From positions 1 to 13,884 of the forward strand of contig JAAKFP010000019.1 of the NCBI GenBank assembly GCA_011065005.1: a DNA stretch of 13,884 nucleotides, written 5' to 3'. This document shows positions 1 through 6,633 of this stretch, one piece after another; the first letter of the stretch is position 1, and each line of letters opens with the position of its first letter. The DNA is from Chlamydiota bacterium. GTDB taxonomy: Bacteria; Chlamydiota; Chlamydiia; Chlamydiales; Waddliaceae. A model generated the notes under the pieces. It saw only the letters and a program-made list of their open reading frames with translations. It ran no database searches and was not told the DNA's origin. Position numbers and translations under genes: made by a program.

Positions 1-70
1 AAAAATGCCCATCTGTGCCATCCCATGCCTGGCCCCCGTGTGTGATCCCCGTCTGACCCCCTCCCCCTAA
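1..70. other. C-rich 3' flank with four long G-runs on the minus strand
   Basis: The stretch is unusually C-rich on the plus strand. C-runs of 5, 4, 5 and 5 bases lie at 33-37, 47-50, 57-61 and 63-67, so the minus strand carries four G-runs just after the stop codon of the 308-residue gene. No ORF or simple hairpin is evident. The composition contrasts with the A/T-rich neighbourhood. It may be a G-quadruplex-forming 3' untranslated region or just the edge of a feature outside the window. Confidence 0.45.
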
Positions 71-997
71 TTAGAGAAAGTGTAACAGAAGGGTGCTAGG
101 CCGCTTTGTCGCTATTTGTTGGGAAGCATAGTAGACTCCCATGGTACCCAGAACGATACGGGCTACGCCTAAGGCCACACGGCCAGGATGCTGTTTGACC
201 CGTTTCCAGATTCTACGGTTGAACCCTTGCCTCACAATCCCTTTGAATCCGAAGTGAGCGGTTGTAATTCCTACGTTTTCGGGGGTCCTGTATGCGTACA
301 TTGAGTAGTCGGGATCCTTTCCGATTATACAAGCCGCGAACTCGTCGTCGAAATAGACATGTAGGGTCGGAGTGAAGAGTCCGATCAAGATACCGGCTAT
401 CTGTTTGATGGTTGCAACGGGGCCCTTTTCAGCGGCTGAAGCGAACATTACGCGCCCTGACAGGACCGCATGAAAGCGCGGCCCAAGGAACCCTAACCAA
501 GCTCTTTCGAAACAGCTTTCTAGGATGTTTTTCTCCTCCCCAGCTTCTATGATTATCTCCTCCCCATCGTCTGTGATTATCTCCTGATAAGTTGTTTGAA
601 TATTTCCGGTTGCCGGATGAAAAACATAAAAGCGACGTTTGCTGGACTCTTGATAGGTGGAGTCATTAAGGCCAGCTGCTGAGCCCGTTTCGGATCCCCC
701 ACAACCCGGGTCAGCGCCATTTACGCGGATATTTAGGTAGTTTTTCATATTGGTGCCATGCCGATATGTACCCAATCCAATAGCATCTGCTATTCCTGTA
801 GTAAAGAACTGCAATGCAGGATTGAAAATTGCAGAGATCAACCAGAAGCTCTTTTCCGCGGCCCTTCGAGCTTTGCTTTTTGTTATTGGCGGATGAGAGC
901 CGCCACACCCTAGACATTCGTCGGTCGTTTTCACGTTTGTTAGGTCCATCCAAGTTACATCAGGAGAGACTGTCTCTGTGGAAGATTGTAAAACCAT
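71..997 (-). CDS. Unrecognised protein, 308 residues, with hydrophobic segments
   Basis: I do not recognise this protein. It starts at ATG 997, preceded by an AAGGTG ribosome binding site at 1003-1008 and a promoter with a perfect TATAAT box, so it is very probably a real gene. Hydrophobic stretches lie around residues 50-75, 194-216 and 272-291 and could be membrane segments. There is no classical signal peptide. The short motif CGGS occurs twice (residues 31-34 and 99-102), the first inside CLGCGGS. An acidic patch around residues 143-155 (DDGEE, then EAGEE) is encoded by a short imperfect DNA repeat near 547-587. A lineage-restricted membrane or secreted protein is possible, but no function can be given. 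It is transcribed alone, away from the next gene by 242 bp. Confidence 0.75.
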   Translation of the reverse strand: MVLQSSTETVSPDVTWMDLTNVKTTDECLGCGGSHPPITKSKARRAAEKSFWLISAIFNPALQFFTTGIADAIGLGTYRHGTNMKNYLNIRVNGADPGCGGSETGSAAGLNDSTYQESSKRRFYVFHPATGNIQTTYQEIITDDGEEIIIEAGEEKNILESCFERAWLGFLGPRFHAVLSGRVMFASAAEKGPVATIKQIAGILIGLFTPTLHVYFDDEFAACIIGKDPDYSMYAYRTPENVGITTAHFGFKGIVRQGFNRRIWKRVKQHPGRVALGVARIVLGTMGVYYASQQIATKRPSTLLLHFL

Positions 998-1002
998 TAT
1001 AA

Positions 1003-1008
1003 CACCTT
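1003..1008 (-). promoter_or_regulatory. Ribosome binding site of the 308-residue gene
   Basis: AAGGTG reads on the minus strand five bases upstream of ATG 997. It is a good Shine-Dalgarno match and supports that start. Confidence 0.55.
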
Positions 1009-1020
1009 ATTTAAAAGCTT

Positions 1021-1049
1021 ATTATATATAATAGCATAAAAAAAGTTAA
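1021..1049 (-). promoter_or_regulatory. Probable sigma-70-type promoter of the 308-residue gene
   Basis: On the minus strand a -35-like TTAACT (1044-1049) is followed by a 17-bp spacer and a perfect TATAAT (1021-1026). The predicted transcript start near 1014 gives a leader of only about 16 nt, just enough to hold the ribosome binding site. The surrounding DNA is very A/T-rich, which raises the chance of a random match. Confidence 0.5.
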
Positions 1050-1239
1050 ACTATATAAAGATAAGGTTAATAATTGATAAATAGTGAATTCAACGGCCTA
1101 GATCTAACGCAACACTGGAGGTCGTGATTCGACAAGGCGGATCATGCCGAACAGTGTTTGCGCTGGTACTGTTTGCGCTGGCGTCTTTGCGTTGAAAACC
1201 CCTGCTTAAGTTGACACCATTGCGTGAACGGTTACTGTG

Positions 1240-2211
1240 CTAGGGTTTCGTGCCGATTACATTCCTCATGTCCGTAAGGTTGCCGTGAATATATTGCCGC
1301 AGGTTGTGGCGGAAGAGACGAAAAGCCTCCTTTTTCGAGGTCTTGGGGCGGGGGGCCACCTCGGGGGTGATGATGATATTCGGAATACCCCAAAGCTTTG
1401 AAGAGGGTGAAATAGGAATCTGATAAAAAGCATCCAAGAGAATTCCTCGAAATTTTCCCGTTTTTTCAGAAACTTTTGCCAAAGCATTTTCATCAATGAT
1501 GGTCTTTGACCCAATGATGACTAAAATGGAATCGTTTTTCATCAATTCCATCTCTTCACGTTTAAACCATTTCTCCTTTTGTTCTCCCCGCGGAATAGCA
1601 AGACAGACAACATCAGCAGCGGGTAAAACAGAGTGCAACTCTTGAGTAGACAAGACCTTATGACAATGAGGATGAAAAGATCGATGCTTCTGAACTCCCC
1701 AAACCCGCATTTCCATCTGGTTTGCGCGACGGGCAATCTCAGTCCCTACACTCCCAAGGCCAACTTGCAAAAAAACTTTGTCTTTTAGGGTCCACATCGA
1801 CTCACGCCACTTGCTGTCCCAAAGGACCATAGGATTGCGATCTGCACTCTCCCAGTGAAATAAATTCTTGGCAAACGCTAAAATCCCCCCCATCACATAC
1901 TCCCCGATCTGGGCTACATTTTCCTCTTCGGTGCTTGTGACGATGATATTTCCCCTTTTTTCCATCTCATTTATACATAGAGGATTAAGGTTCGGCATCG
2001 GAGAGTGTACCCATCGCAGCTGATGGGCCTTCTCAAGCTCTACCTCGGAGAGACGGTTGCCATAAAATATTTCAACATGACCCCACTCCTCAATTCCAAG
2101 GTTTTTATAGTTCACCTCGCTGGGACCTAGGAATAAGAACTGCGGAAATTCGTTGATCAACTGTCGAATTTCTTCATCCGTGAGGTGAGTTTGCAAGAGA
2201 ACGGTATTCAT
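1240..2211 (-). CDS. D-isomer-specific 2-hydroxyacid dehydrogenase-like protein, catalytic residues replaced
   Basis: The 323-residue protein has the architecture of the D-2-hydroxyacid dehydrogenase family. An N-terminal substrate-domain half comes first, then a Rossmann fold with the dinucleotide-binding GLGSVG at 151-156, and a C-terminal part with the family landmarks LLDAF (258-262), SKLWGIPNIIITP (271-283) and so on. Active members use an Arg in a N-x-A-R-G-like loop, a Glu in D-x-F-x-x-E-P, and a His in T-P-H. Here those positions read IIGSKT (Ser235/Lys236), DAFYQIP (Ile265) and TPE (Glu284), so all three look replaced. NAD binding may be kept, while normal oxidoreductase chemistry is doubtful. 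The start at ATG 2211 is supported by AGAGG eight bases upstream. The gene stands alone, divergent from rplU. The substrate, if any, is unknown. Confidence 0.85.
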   Translation of the reverse strand: MNTVLLQTHLTDEEIRQLINEFPQFLFLGPSEVNYKNLGIEEWGHVEIFYGNRLSEVELEKAHQLRWVHSPMPNLNPLCINEMEKRGNIIVTSTEEENVAQIGEYVMGGILAFAKNLFHWESADRNPMVLWDSKWRESMWTLKDKVFLQVGLGSVGTEIARRANQMEMRVWGVQKHRSFHPHCHKVLSTQELHSVLPAADVVCLAIPRGEQKEKWFKREEMELMKNDSILVIIGSKTIIDENALAKVSEKTGKFRGILLDAFYQIPISPSSKLWGIPNIIITPEVAPRPKTSKKEAFRLFRHNLRQYIHGNLTDMRNVIGTKP

Positions 2212-2231
2212 AATATTTAACCTCTAAGATG

Positions 2232-2259
2232 ATTATCTAGATTTTTTCATTGATTTCAA
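2232..2259 (-). promoter_or_regulatory. Candidate promoter of the dehydrogenase-like gene
   Basis: TTGAAA (2254-2259) and GATAAT (2232-2237) lie on the minus strand with a 16-bp spacer, about 20 bp upstream of the start codon. Its -35 box overlaps that of the candidate rplU promoter on the other strand by two bases. Confidence 0.35.
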
Positions 2260-2278
2260 AGGCAAATTCGACTATTCT
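2250..2278 (+). promoter_or_regulatory. Candidate promoter of rplU-rpmA
   Basis: TTGATT (2250-2255), a 17-bp spacer and TATTCT (2273-2278) precede rplU. Transcription would start near 2285, leaving a leader of about 35 nt before the ATG at 2320. This placement argues against translation starting at the in-frame TTG at 2278, which would sit in the -10 box. Confidence 0.4.
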
Positions 2279-2319
2279 TGGTGATTAATTTAAACAAATT
2301 ATCGAGTATGGAGACAAAT

Positions 2320-2862
2320 ATGTACGCCATTATTAAGACTGGTGGAAAACAGTATCGAGTGAAAAGTGATGATATTATTGATGTCGAGCTTCTTGACGCT
2401 GAATTAGGTGCTAAAGTTGAATTTAACGAAGTTTTATTTGTTCATGATGGTTCAGAAACCCTGGTAGGGGAACCGAGTGTTTCCGGCTATGTGGTAAAAG
2501 GAGAAATCATAGGAGAATCCGCTGGACCGAAAGTTGTTAGCTTGAAGTATAAGCCCCGTCAACATCAACAAAAAAAATGGGGACATCGCCAACGTTACAC
2601 CCGAGTAAAAATTCTCGAGATCGGTGGAGGTGCCAAACCTAAAGCGAAGCCTAAGGCCGAAGCTAAACCCAAAGCTGAAGCTAAGCCCAAGGCTAAAACT
2701 GAAGCCAAACCCAAAGCTGAAGCTAAGCCCAAGGCTAAAACTGAAGCCAAACCCAAGGCCGCGCCTAAAAAAGCTGAAGCTAAACCCAAAGCTGAAGCCA
2801 AACCTAAGACAAAACCCAAGGCAGCGCCAAAACGGAAAGCTACAAAAAAGGAAGATAAATAA
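2320..2862 (+). CDS. rplU: 50S ribosomal protein L21 with a long Lys/Pro/Ala-rich tail
   Basis: L21 binds 23S rRNA in the large ribosomal subunit. Residues 1 to about 102 match the family throughout: [14 protein letters not shown] at the N terminus, then [19 protein letters not shown] and VKILEI near the end of the core. I chose ATG 2320 because L21 proteins normally begin MYA and GGAG at 2310-2313 is well spaced; the in-frame ATG 2308 and TTG 2278 are less likely. The protein has 180 residues against about 103 usual. The extra 78 or so are a low-complexity tail of KPKA and EAKPKA units ending in basic residues, resembling histone H1 or chlamydial Hc2-type tails. Part of it is encoded by two identical 42-bp units. 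It lies immediately 5' of rpmA, with a one-base overlap, the usual L21-L27 pairing. Confidence 0.95.
   Translation: MYAIIKTGGKQYRVKSDDIIDVELLDAELGAKVEFNEVLFVHDGSETLVGEPSVSGYVVKGEIIGESAGPKVVSLKYKPRQHQQKKWGHRQRYTRVKILEIGGGAKPKAKPKAEAKPKAEAKPKAKTEAKPKAEAKPKAKTEAKPKAAPKKAEAKPKAEAKPKTKPKAAPKRKATKKEDK
2665..2748 (+). repeat. Two identical tandem 42-bp units inside rplU
   Basis: Bases 2665-2706 and 2707-2748 are identical by eye. Each encodes the 14-residue unit [14 protein letters not shown]. Shorter degenerate copies of the same units flank them (about 2635-2664 and 2749-2835). Perfect identity at synonymous positions suggests a recent duplication, so tail length may vary between strains. Confidence 0.85.
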
Positions 2863-3107
2863 TGGCACACAAGAAAGGACAAGGATCAAGCCGTAATGGT
2901 CGCGATTCGAATTCTAAGCGTCTAGGTTTGAAGGTAGGCGCTGGAGAAGTTGTAAGAGCGGGAAGTATTCTTATCAGACAACGTGGAACCAAGTGGCACC
3001 CCGGGAAAAATGTTGGAAGGGGCAACGATGACACACTATTTGCACTTATGGATGGTGTTGTATCGTTCCGCAAGTCGAATAGAACAATCGTTTCTGTAAT
3101 GACGTAG
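2862..3107 (+). CDS. rpmA: 50S ribosomal protein L27
   Basis: The protein has 81 residues, close to the usual length. It starts [20 protein letters not shown] and contains the signature block [15 protein letters not shown] followed by [13 protein letters not shown], diagnostic of L27. L27 sits near the peptidyl-transferase centre, where its N terminus reaches towards tRNA. There is no N-terminal extension of the sort cleaved in Firmicutes. The ATG overlaps the rplU stop codon by one base (TAATG), with AAGGA just upstream, so the two are translationally coupled. A strong terminator follows the gene. Confidence 0.97.
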   Translation: MAHKKGQGSSRNGRDSNSKRLGLKVGAGEVVRAGSILIRQRGTKWHPGKNVGRGNDDTLFALMDGVVSFRKSNRTIVSVMT

Positions 3108-3146
3108 GACAGGCTTTATCACTCGTCCTACAGCAGTTTAGAGCAC

Positions 3147-3183
3147 GCCGCGGCCTGGGAATGATTTAGGGCGCGGCTTTTTT
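3147..3183 (+). terminator. Intrinsic terminator after rpmA
   Basis: The arms 3147-3156 and 3168-3177 pair as GCCGCG and CCT against AGG and CGCGGC, with one G-G mismatch, and close an 11-nt loop. Six T residues follow at 3178-3183. This is a textbook rho-independent terminator. It ends only 12 bp before the obgE start codon. Confidence 0.85.
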
Positions 3184-3195
3184 ATGTATTAAATT

Positions 3196-4197
3196 ATGTT
3201 TATAGATCGTGTGAAAGTAGACCTTGCAGCTGGGAAAGGGGGAAACGGTATCGTTGCCTGGCGCAGGGAAAAATACATCCCCAAAGGAGGTCCAACCGGA
3301 GGCAACGGTGGTTGTGGAGGTCAGGTGGTGTTGCAGGCGGATGCACAGATTCCCTCTTTGGAGTGGTTTCAACACCGTCGACACCTGAAAGCGGAGAATG
3401 GCCGCCAGGGTGGCCCGAATCAGCAGCGTGGACGCAATGGGAAAGGCCTAGTGTTGAAAGTCCCTTGCGGCACCCTTGTGAAAGATTCGAAATCTGGAGA
3501 AATATTATTCGACTTTACGAAGGACGGAGAAAAGTGGGAAATTTGCAAGGGAGGTCGAGGTGGACGTGGGAATCACAGTTTTAAGAGCTCGACAAATCGT
3601 GCGCCAAACACATGTACACCCGGCAGGGAAGGGGAAGCCTGCCAGGTGGAATTAGAATTGAAGCTCATAGCAGATGTTGGATTGGTGGGTTTTCCCAATG
3701 CGGGAAAGTCTACGTTGATCTCTGCTTTGGCGGATGTCAGAGTTAAGATTGGAGCCTATCCTTTTACAACGTTGCAACCGAATTTAGGGTATATCGAGAA
3801 GTATGACTATTCCCGTCTTTTCATTGCGGACATTCCGGGGATTATTGAAAATGCCCATCAGAATAAGGGGTTGGGTTTAGAGTTTCTTCGACATATTGAA
3901 AGAACCAAACTTCTTATCTTTGTGTTAGATGCCTCTGGCATAGATGGAAGGACCCCTGCCGATGATTTTTCCGTTTTGCGAAAGGAAATTGCTGCTTACA
4001 ATTCGGAGCTGTCGAAGCGTTCCTATTTTGTTGTCTTGAATAAGATTGATGCCGAAGAGGCGGAAGAGAACCTTTCCCAGTTTCATTCAACACACAGAAT
4101 ACAGTCAGAATGCCTTTTTGAGCTTTCTGCCCTTCACGGCGAAGGAGTCTCCAATCTTCTCGATGCTTTAAAAGCTGAGTCAACCCCAAAAAATTAA
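3196..4197 (+). CDS. obgE: Obg family GTPase (ribosome assembly)
   Basis: Obg is an essential GTPase that binds the 50S subunit during late assembly and links it to growth state. The glycine-rich Obg fold covers residues 1 to about 157 (for example GGPTGGNGGCGG at 31-42 and GGRGGRGNHSF at 119-129). The G domain follows: G1 GFPNAGKS at 165-172, switch region YPFTTL at 188-193, G3 DIPG at 212-215, G4 NKID at 282-285 and G5 SAL at 311-313. At 333 residues it lacks the extra C-terminal domain of E. coli ObgE, as do many Obg proteins. ATG 3196 is the only plausible start, since an in-frame stop lies six bases upstream. No Shine-Dalgarno sequence is visible because the rpmA terminator is almost adjacent. 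Expression therefore depends on readthrough or on an unseen promoter inside rpmA. Confidence 0.97.
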   Translation: MFIDRVKVDLAAGKGGNGIVAWRREKYIPKGGPTGGNGGCGGQVVLQADAQIPSLEWFQHRRHLKAENGRQGGPNQQRGRNGKGLVLKVPCGTLVKDSKSGEILFDFTKDGEKWEICKGGRGGRGNHSFKSSTNRAPNTCTPGREGEACQVELELKLIADVGLVGFPNAGKSTLISALADVRVKIGAYPFTTLQPNLGYIEKYDYSRLFIADIPGIIENAHQNKGLGLEFLRHIERTKLLIFVLDASGIDGRTPADDFSVLRKEIAAYNSELSKRSYFVVLNKIDAEEAEENLSQFHSTHRIQSECLFELSALHGEGVSNLLDALKAESTPKN

Positions 4198-4254
4198 CCA
4201 CAGATGCACACAGATAAACACAGATTCCATTGCATCTGTGTTTATCTGTGGTAA
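4194..4254. repeat. Palindromic ACAGAT repeat, copy 1, between convergent genes
   Basis: The left arm 4194-4225 is made of three about-10-bp units, each containing ACAGAT; the right arm 4234-4254 is the inverse. Bases 4209-4225 pair perfectly with 4234-4250 (17 bp) around an 8-nt loop. The obgE stop codon (4195-4197) lies inside the left end. On the minus strand the hairpin is followed by TTAATTTTTT, so it could terminate the minus-strand gene ending at 4267. Copy 2 is at 11119-11213. Confidence 0.8.
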
Positions 4255-4266
4255 AATTATAAAAAA

Positions 4267-5109
4267 TTAAGGGGAGAGGGAGAGGTATTTTGTGTCGACG
4301 CGTTGACCGTTCAAAGCATTCCAGTAGCTAGTTAGAATAGAGCCATCCGGATTTAATACTTCGATATTATAGATCGGCAGGAATACCACTTTGGAATTAC
4401 GTACCGTAAAATCATGACCAAATGCCGCCTTGGCATTTCTCTCGATTTGACTTTGATTGTACCTCTTGCCCACACGTTGTGCGTGGTTATAGGGTTTTGT
4501 TACTAGCCATTGATTGATTCGGGTTTGAGGGAGTACATTGAAATTTGGACTTTGGAAGTGTAAGGCAATTTCATTGCCCTTCAAAATCACTAGATATTTC
4601 TTTCGAGCACTTTCCAAGGCCTGTTCCATTTGCTTTTGATCGAGATTTAATTCCTTTTGGAGTCTGGAAGCTGGAAGGGTACCTCTATACCGTGCCAGGG
4701 TGTTGATAATTAAAAAATCCATTCTGTTGGCACCTGCATTAATGGTGTCTTCAAAGCCATGGGTCTTTTCCCATGTGTCTGTATCGATTACCATCTCACC
4801 ATCAACCATGCTCCAAAGGATGACACCTTCACGGGTTCGACCATTTGCTTGCGTATATTTTACTTCCATCAAGAGGTAGGGATAGAATTTTAGGTTCGGC
4901 TCCTGGTAGGAATACTGGTCGTCAGGAAGCAATTCAGAGCTATGCTGCTGCATAATTTGCTCTGCAGAATAACGTGCTTCTAAGGTCAAAAATTCTCCAT
5001 TTTCAACATAAGATTGGACAACCTCGCGGAAGGAAGGATTGATTTGCCAGAAGAGCCAAAAACCAATACCTAATATCGCAACTGTAAAAAGGGTAGAAAA
5101 TAGACGCAT
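4267..5109 (-). CDS. Membrane-anchored protein of unknown function with a possible winged-helix middle
   Basis: Residues 3-22 form a single hydrophobic segment near the N terminus, a signal anchor or uncleaved signal peptide. The middle (about 130-186) has the look of a winged-helix fold: helices around RLQKEL and MEQALESARKK, then strands YLVILKGN and EIALHF. Two stretches flanking it, about 74-111 and 240-274, resemble each other: a hydrophobic P-Y/P-I strand, an NG or DG turn, a Trp, then a G-x-x-V-D-T ending. I do not recognise a family. Its place just after rho recalls the conserved hypothetical gene beside rho in Chlamydia (CT490 as I remember it), but that is inference. I chose ATG 5109 over the GTG at 5112 because GAGG lies five bases before it. 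Length 280 residues. It is convergent with obgE. Confidence 0.8.
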   Translation of the reverse strand: MRLFSTLFTVAILGIGFWLFWQINPSFREVVQSYVENGEFLTLEARYSAEQIMQQHSSELLPDDQYSYQEPNLKFYPYLLMEVKYTQANGRTREGVILWSMVDGEMVIDTDTWEKTHGFEDTINAGANRMDFLIINTLARYRGTLPASRLQKELNLDQKQMEQALESARKKYLVILKGNEIALHFQSPNFNVLPQTRINQWLVTKPYNHAQRVGKRYNQSQIERNAKAAFGHDFTVRNSKVVFLPIYNIEVLNPDGSILTSYWNALNGQRVDTKYLSLSP

Positions 5110-5143
5110 CACAACCTCGAAATGAATACTTTATAGAATGTTT

Positions 5144-5172
5144 TATTATTGCAAAATCTACGCATAAATCAA
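5144..5172 (-). promoter_or_regulatory. Candidate promoter of the membrane-anchored protein gene
   Basis: On the minus strand TTGATT (5167-5172), 17 bp, then ATAATA (5144-5149) precede the gene. The predicted leader is about 28 nt. The gap after rho is about 100 bp, so a separate promoter is reasonable, although the match is only fair. Confidence 0.3.
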
Positions 5173-5210
5173 GAACTTTTTTTTCGCTTTCCGCCTTCAT
5201 CCTTTAACTA

Positions 5211-6599
5211 TCAGTCCTTCATAGACAGGAGGAATTCGGCGTTGCTATTCGTTTTCTTGAGACGACCCAAGAGAAGATTCATAGCATCTAGGGCAGCGAG
5301 GTCTGCAACAGCTTGTCGTAGGACGTAGATTTTCTCGAGTTCACTTGGGTGGTAGAGAAGTTCTTCCTTTCGGGTACCGCTCTTGATTAGGTCTATGGAT
5401 GGCCAAATGCGGCGGTCTGCGAGCCTGCGGTCGAGGACAAGTTCCATGTTACCTGTTCCTTTGAACTCTTCAAAAATCACCTCATCCATGCGGGAGCCCG
5501 TTTCTATGAGGGCAGTGGCGATGATCGTTAAGGAGCCGCCATGTTCGATGTTGCGAGCTGCTCCAAAGAACCGTTTCGGCTTATGTAGGGCGTTGGCATC
5601 GATACCGCCAGTGAGGATTTTTCCGGAGTGAGGTTGGACGGTATTGTAGGCTCTTGCTAGGCGGGTGATGGAGTCAAGAAGAATGACTACATCCTTGCCA
5701 TGTTCGACGAGTCTACGGGCTTTTTCGATAGCCATTTCGGCAATTTGTACGTGTCTTTCTGGGGGTTCATCGAAGGTTGAAGAGACAACTTCCCCCTTGA
5801 CGCTCCGTTCCATGTCGGTAACTTCCTCTGGGCGTTCATCGATTAACAGCACTATAAGGGTAATTTCTGGGTTGTTTGTCGCTATGGCATTGGCGATGTT
5901 TTGGAGGATAATCGTTTTTCCTGTTCTTGGTGGAGCTACGATAAGTCCTCGTTGACCTTTTCCTATGGGAGCTGCCAGATCGAGAACACGTGCGGAAAGT
6001 TTGTCTGGTGTGGTTTCCATGACCAGGCGCTCGTCCGGGTATAGTGGGGTTAGGTTTCCAAAGTAAATTCTGTCGCGAGCGATTTCAGGCGATGTTTCAT
6101 TGATCATTTCGACTTTTAATAAGGCGAAATATTTTTCTTTCTCCTTTGGAGGACGGATGGTCCCGTAGACGGTATCTCCCTTTTTTAGGTCGAAGCGTCG
6201 AATTTGTGCGGGAGAAACATAAATATCCTCGGCGGAGGGGAGGTAGTTGTAGTTTGGTGAGCGGAGAAAGCCGAAGCCATCGGGGAGCACCTCTAGAACA
6301 CCTTCACCGTAGAGGATTTCATTGGGGTTTTCAGAGATCGCTTTTACGATATCGAAAACCATCTGCGATTTAGTGAGAGATCCTAAGTGTTTGAGACCAA
6401 TTTGTTTTCCGTATTTGTTTAGCTGATCGATATTCATTCTTTGAATATCAGCAATTTTTGTAATTCGTTCCGGACCCTGCCGTTTTGGTGGTGGTTGCTG
6501 TGGTGCTTTCGTCATGTTCGCAGGTTCTTCGTTGCCTTGATTTGTTCCTTTCCTCACAAAAGCTGGTGGGGAATTTTGTTTTTTATTTTCTGAATCCAT
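5211..6599 (-). CDS. rho: Transcription termination factor Rho
   Basis: Rho is a hexameric RNA-dependent ATPase that translocates on nascent RNA and releases RNA polymerase. The 462-residue protein has a polar, Pro/Gln-rich tail at 1-45, the N-terminal helical Rho domain (about 48-92), the RNA-binding cold-shock-like domain with DGFGFLRS at 107-114, and the ATPase core. Walker A is APPRTGKT (222-229), Walker B is VVILLD (304-309) followed by [10 protein letters not shown], the Q-loop region is [20 protein letters not shown] (329-348), and the R-loop region is KGTGNMEL (380-387). All key motifs are present. The start at ATG 6599 has GGAG 11 bases upstream. It is the last gene of the sppA-polA-coaE-rho run and is separated from coaE by 72 bp containing a perfect palindrome. 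Confidence 0.98.
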   Translation of the reverse strand: MDSENKKQNSPPAFVRKGTNQGNEEPANMTKAPQQPPPKRQGPERITKIADIQRMNIDQLNKYGKQIGLKHLGSLTKSQMVFDIVKAISENPNEILYGEGVLEVLPDGFGFLRSPNYNYLPSAEDIYVSPAQIRRFDLKKGDTVYGTIRPPKEKEKYFALLKVEMINETSPEIARDRIYFGNLTPLYPDERLVMETTPDKLSARVLDLAAPIGKGQRGLIVAPPRTGKTIILQNIANAIATNNPEITLIVLLIDERPEEVTDMERSVKGEVVSSTFDEPPERHVQIAEMAIEKARRLVEHGKDVVILLDSITRLARAYNTVQPHSGKILTGGIDANALHKPKRFFGAARNIEHGGSLTIIATALIETGSRMDEVIFEEFKGTGNMELVLDRRLADRRIWPSIDLIKSGTRKEELLYHPSELEKIYVLRQAVADLAALDAMNLLLGRLKKTNSNAEFLLSMKD

Positions 6600-6633
6600 T
6601 AAGAATCGGGCTCCTAAATGTAAAAGGGTTTAG

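Larger units (their letters stand above)
998..1239. other. Intergenic spacer with short GC-rich repeats
   Basis: This 242-bp spacer holds no credible ORF, tRNA or strong hairpin. Its left part (998-1085) is A/T-rich and carries the promoter of the 308-residue gene. Its right part is more GC-rich and has a direct repeat of TGTTTGCGCTGG at 1155-1166 and 1170-1181 (15-bp period), followed by a degenerate piece, TCTTTGCG. On the minus strand this reads as a run of GCAAA-containing units. I see no clear terminator for the dehydrogenase-like gene that ends at 1240. Confidence 0.4.

Noticed and set aside
998..1239. A tRNA or small RNA gene in the GC-richer spacer
   Set aside because: No cloverleaf, TTCGA-type arm or CCA end, and no promoter-plus-terminator pair was found.
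2278..2319. An N-terminal extension of L21 from TTG 2278 or ATG 2308
   Set aside because: L21 proteins begin MYA, GGAG is well placed for ATG 2320, and the TTG lies in the likely -10 box.
2452..2896. Several overlapping open frames on both strands across the rplU tail
   Set aside because: The Lys/Pro/Ala repeat keeps other frames free of stops, producing low-complexity Phe/Gly/Leu or Lys/Leu/Pro frames. They are by-products of the repeat.
3104..3131. A 7-bp inverted repeat (GTAGGAC / GTCCTAC) at the rpmA stop
   Set aside because: The loop is 14 nt and no T-run follows; the real terminator is the stronger hairpin at 3147-3183. It may be chance.
4194..4254. ACAGAT repeats read as a CRISPR array
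   Set aside because: The units are about 10 bp, contiguous, inverted and without unique spacers, and no cas gene is nearby.
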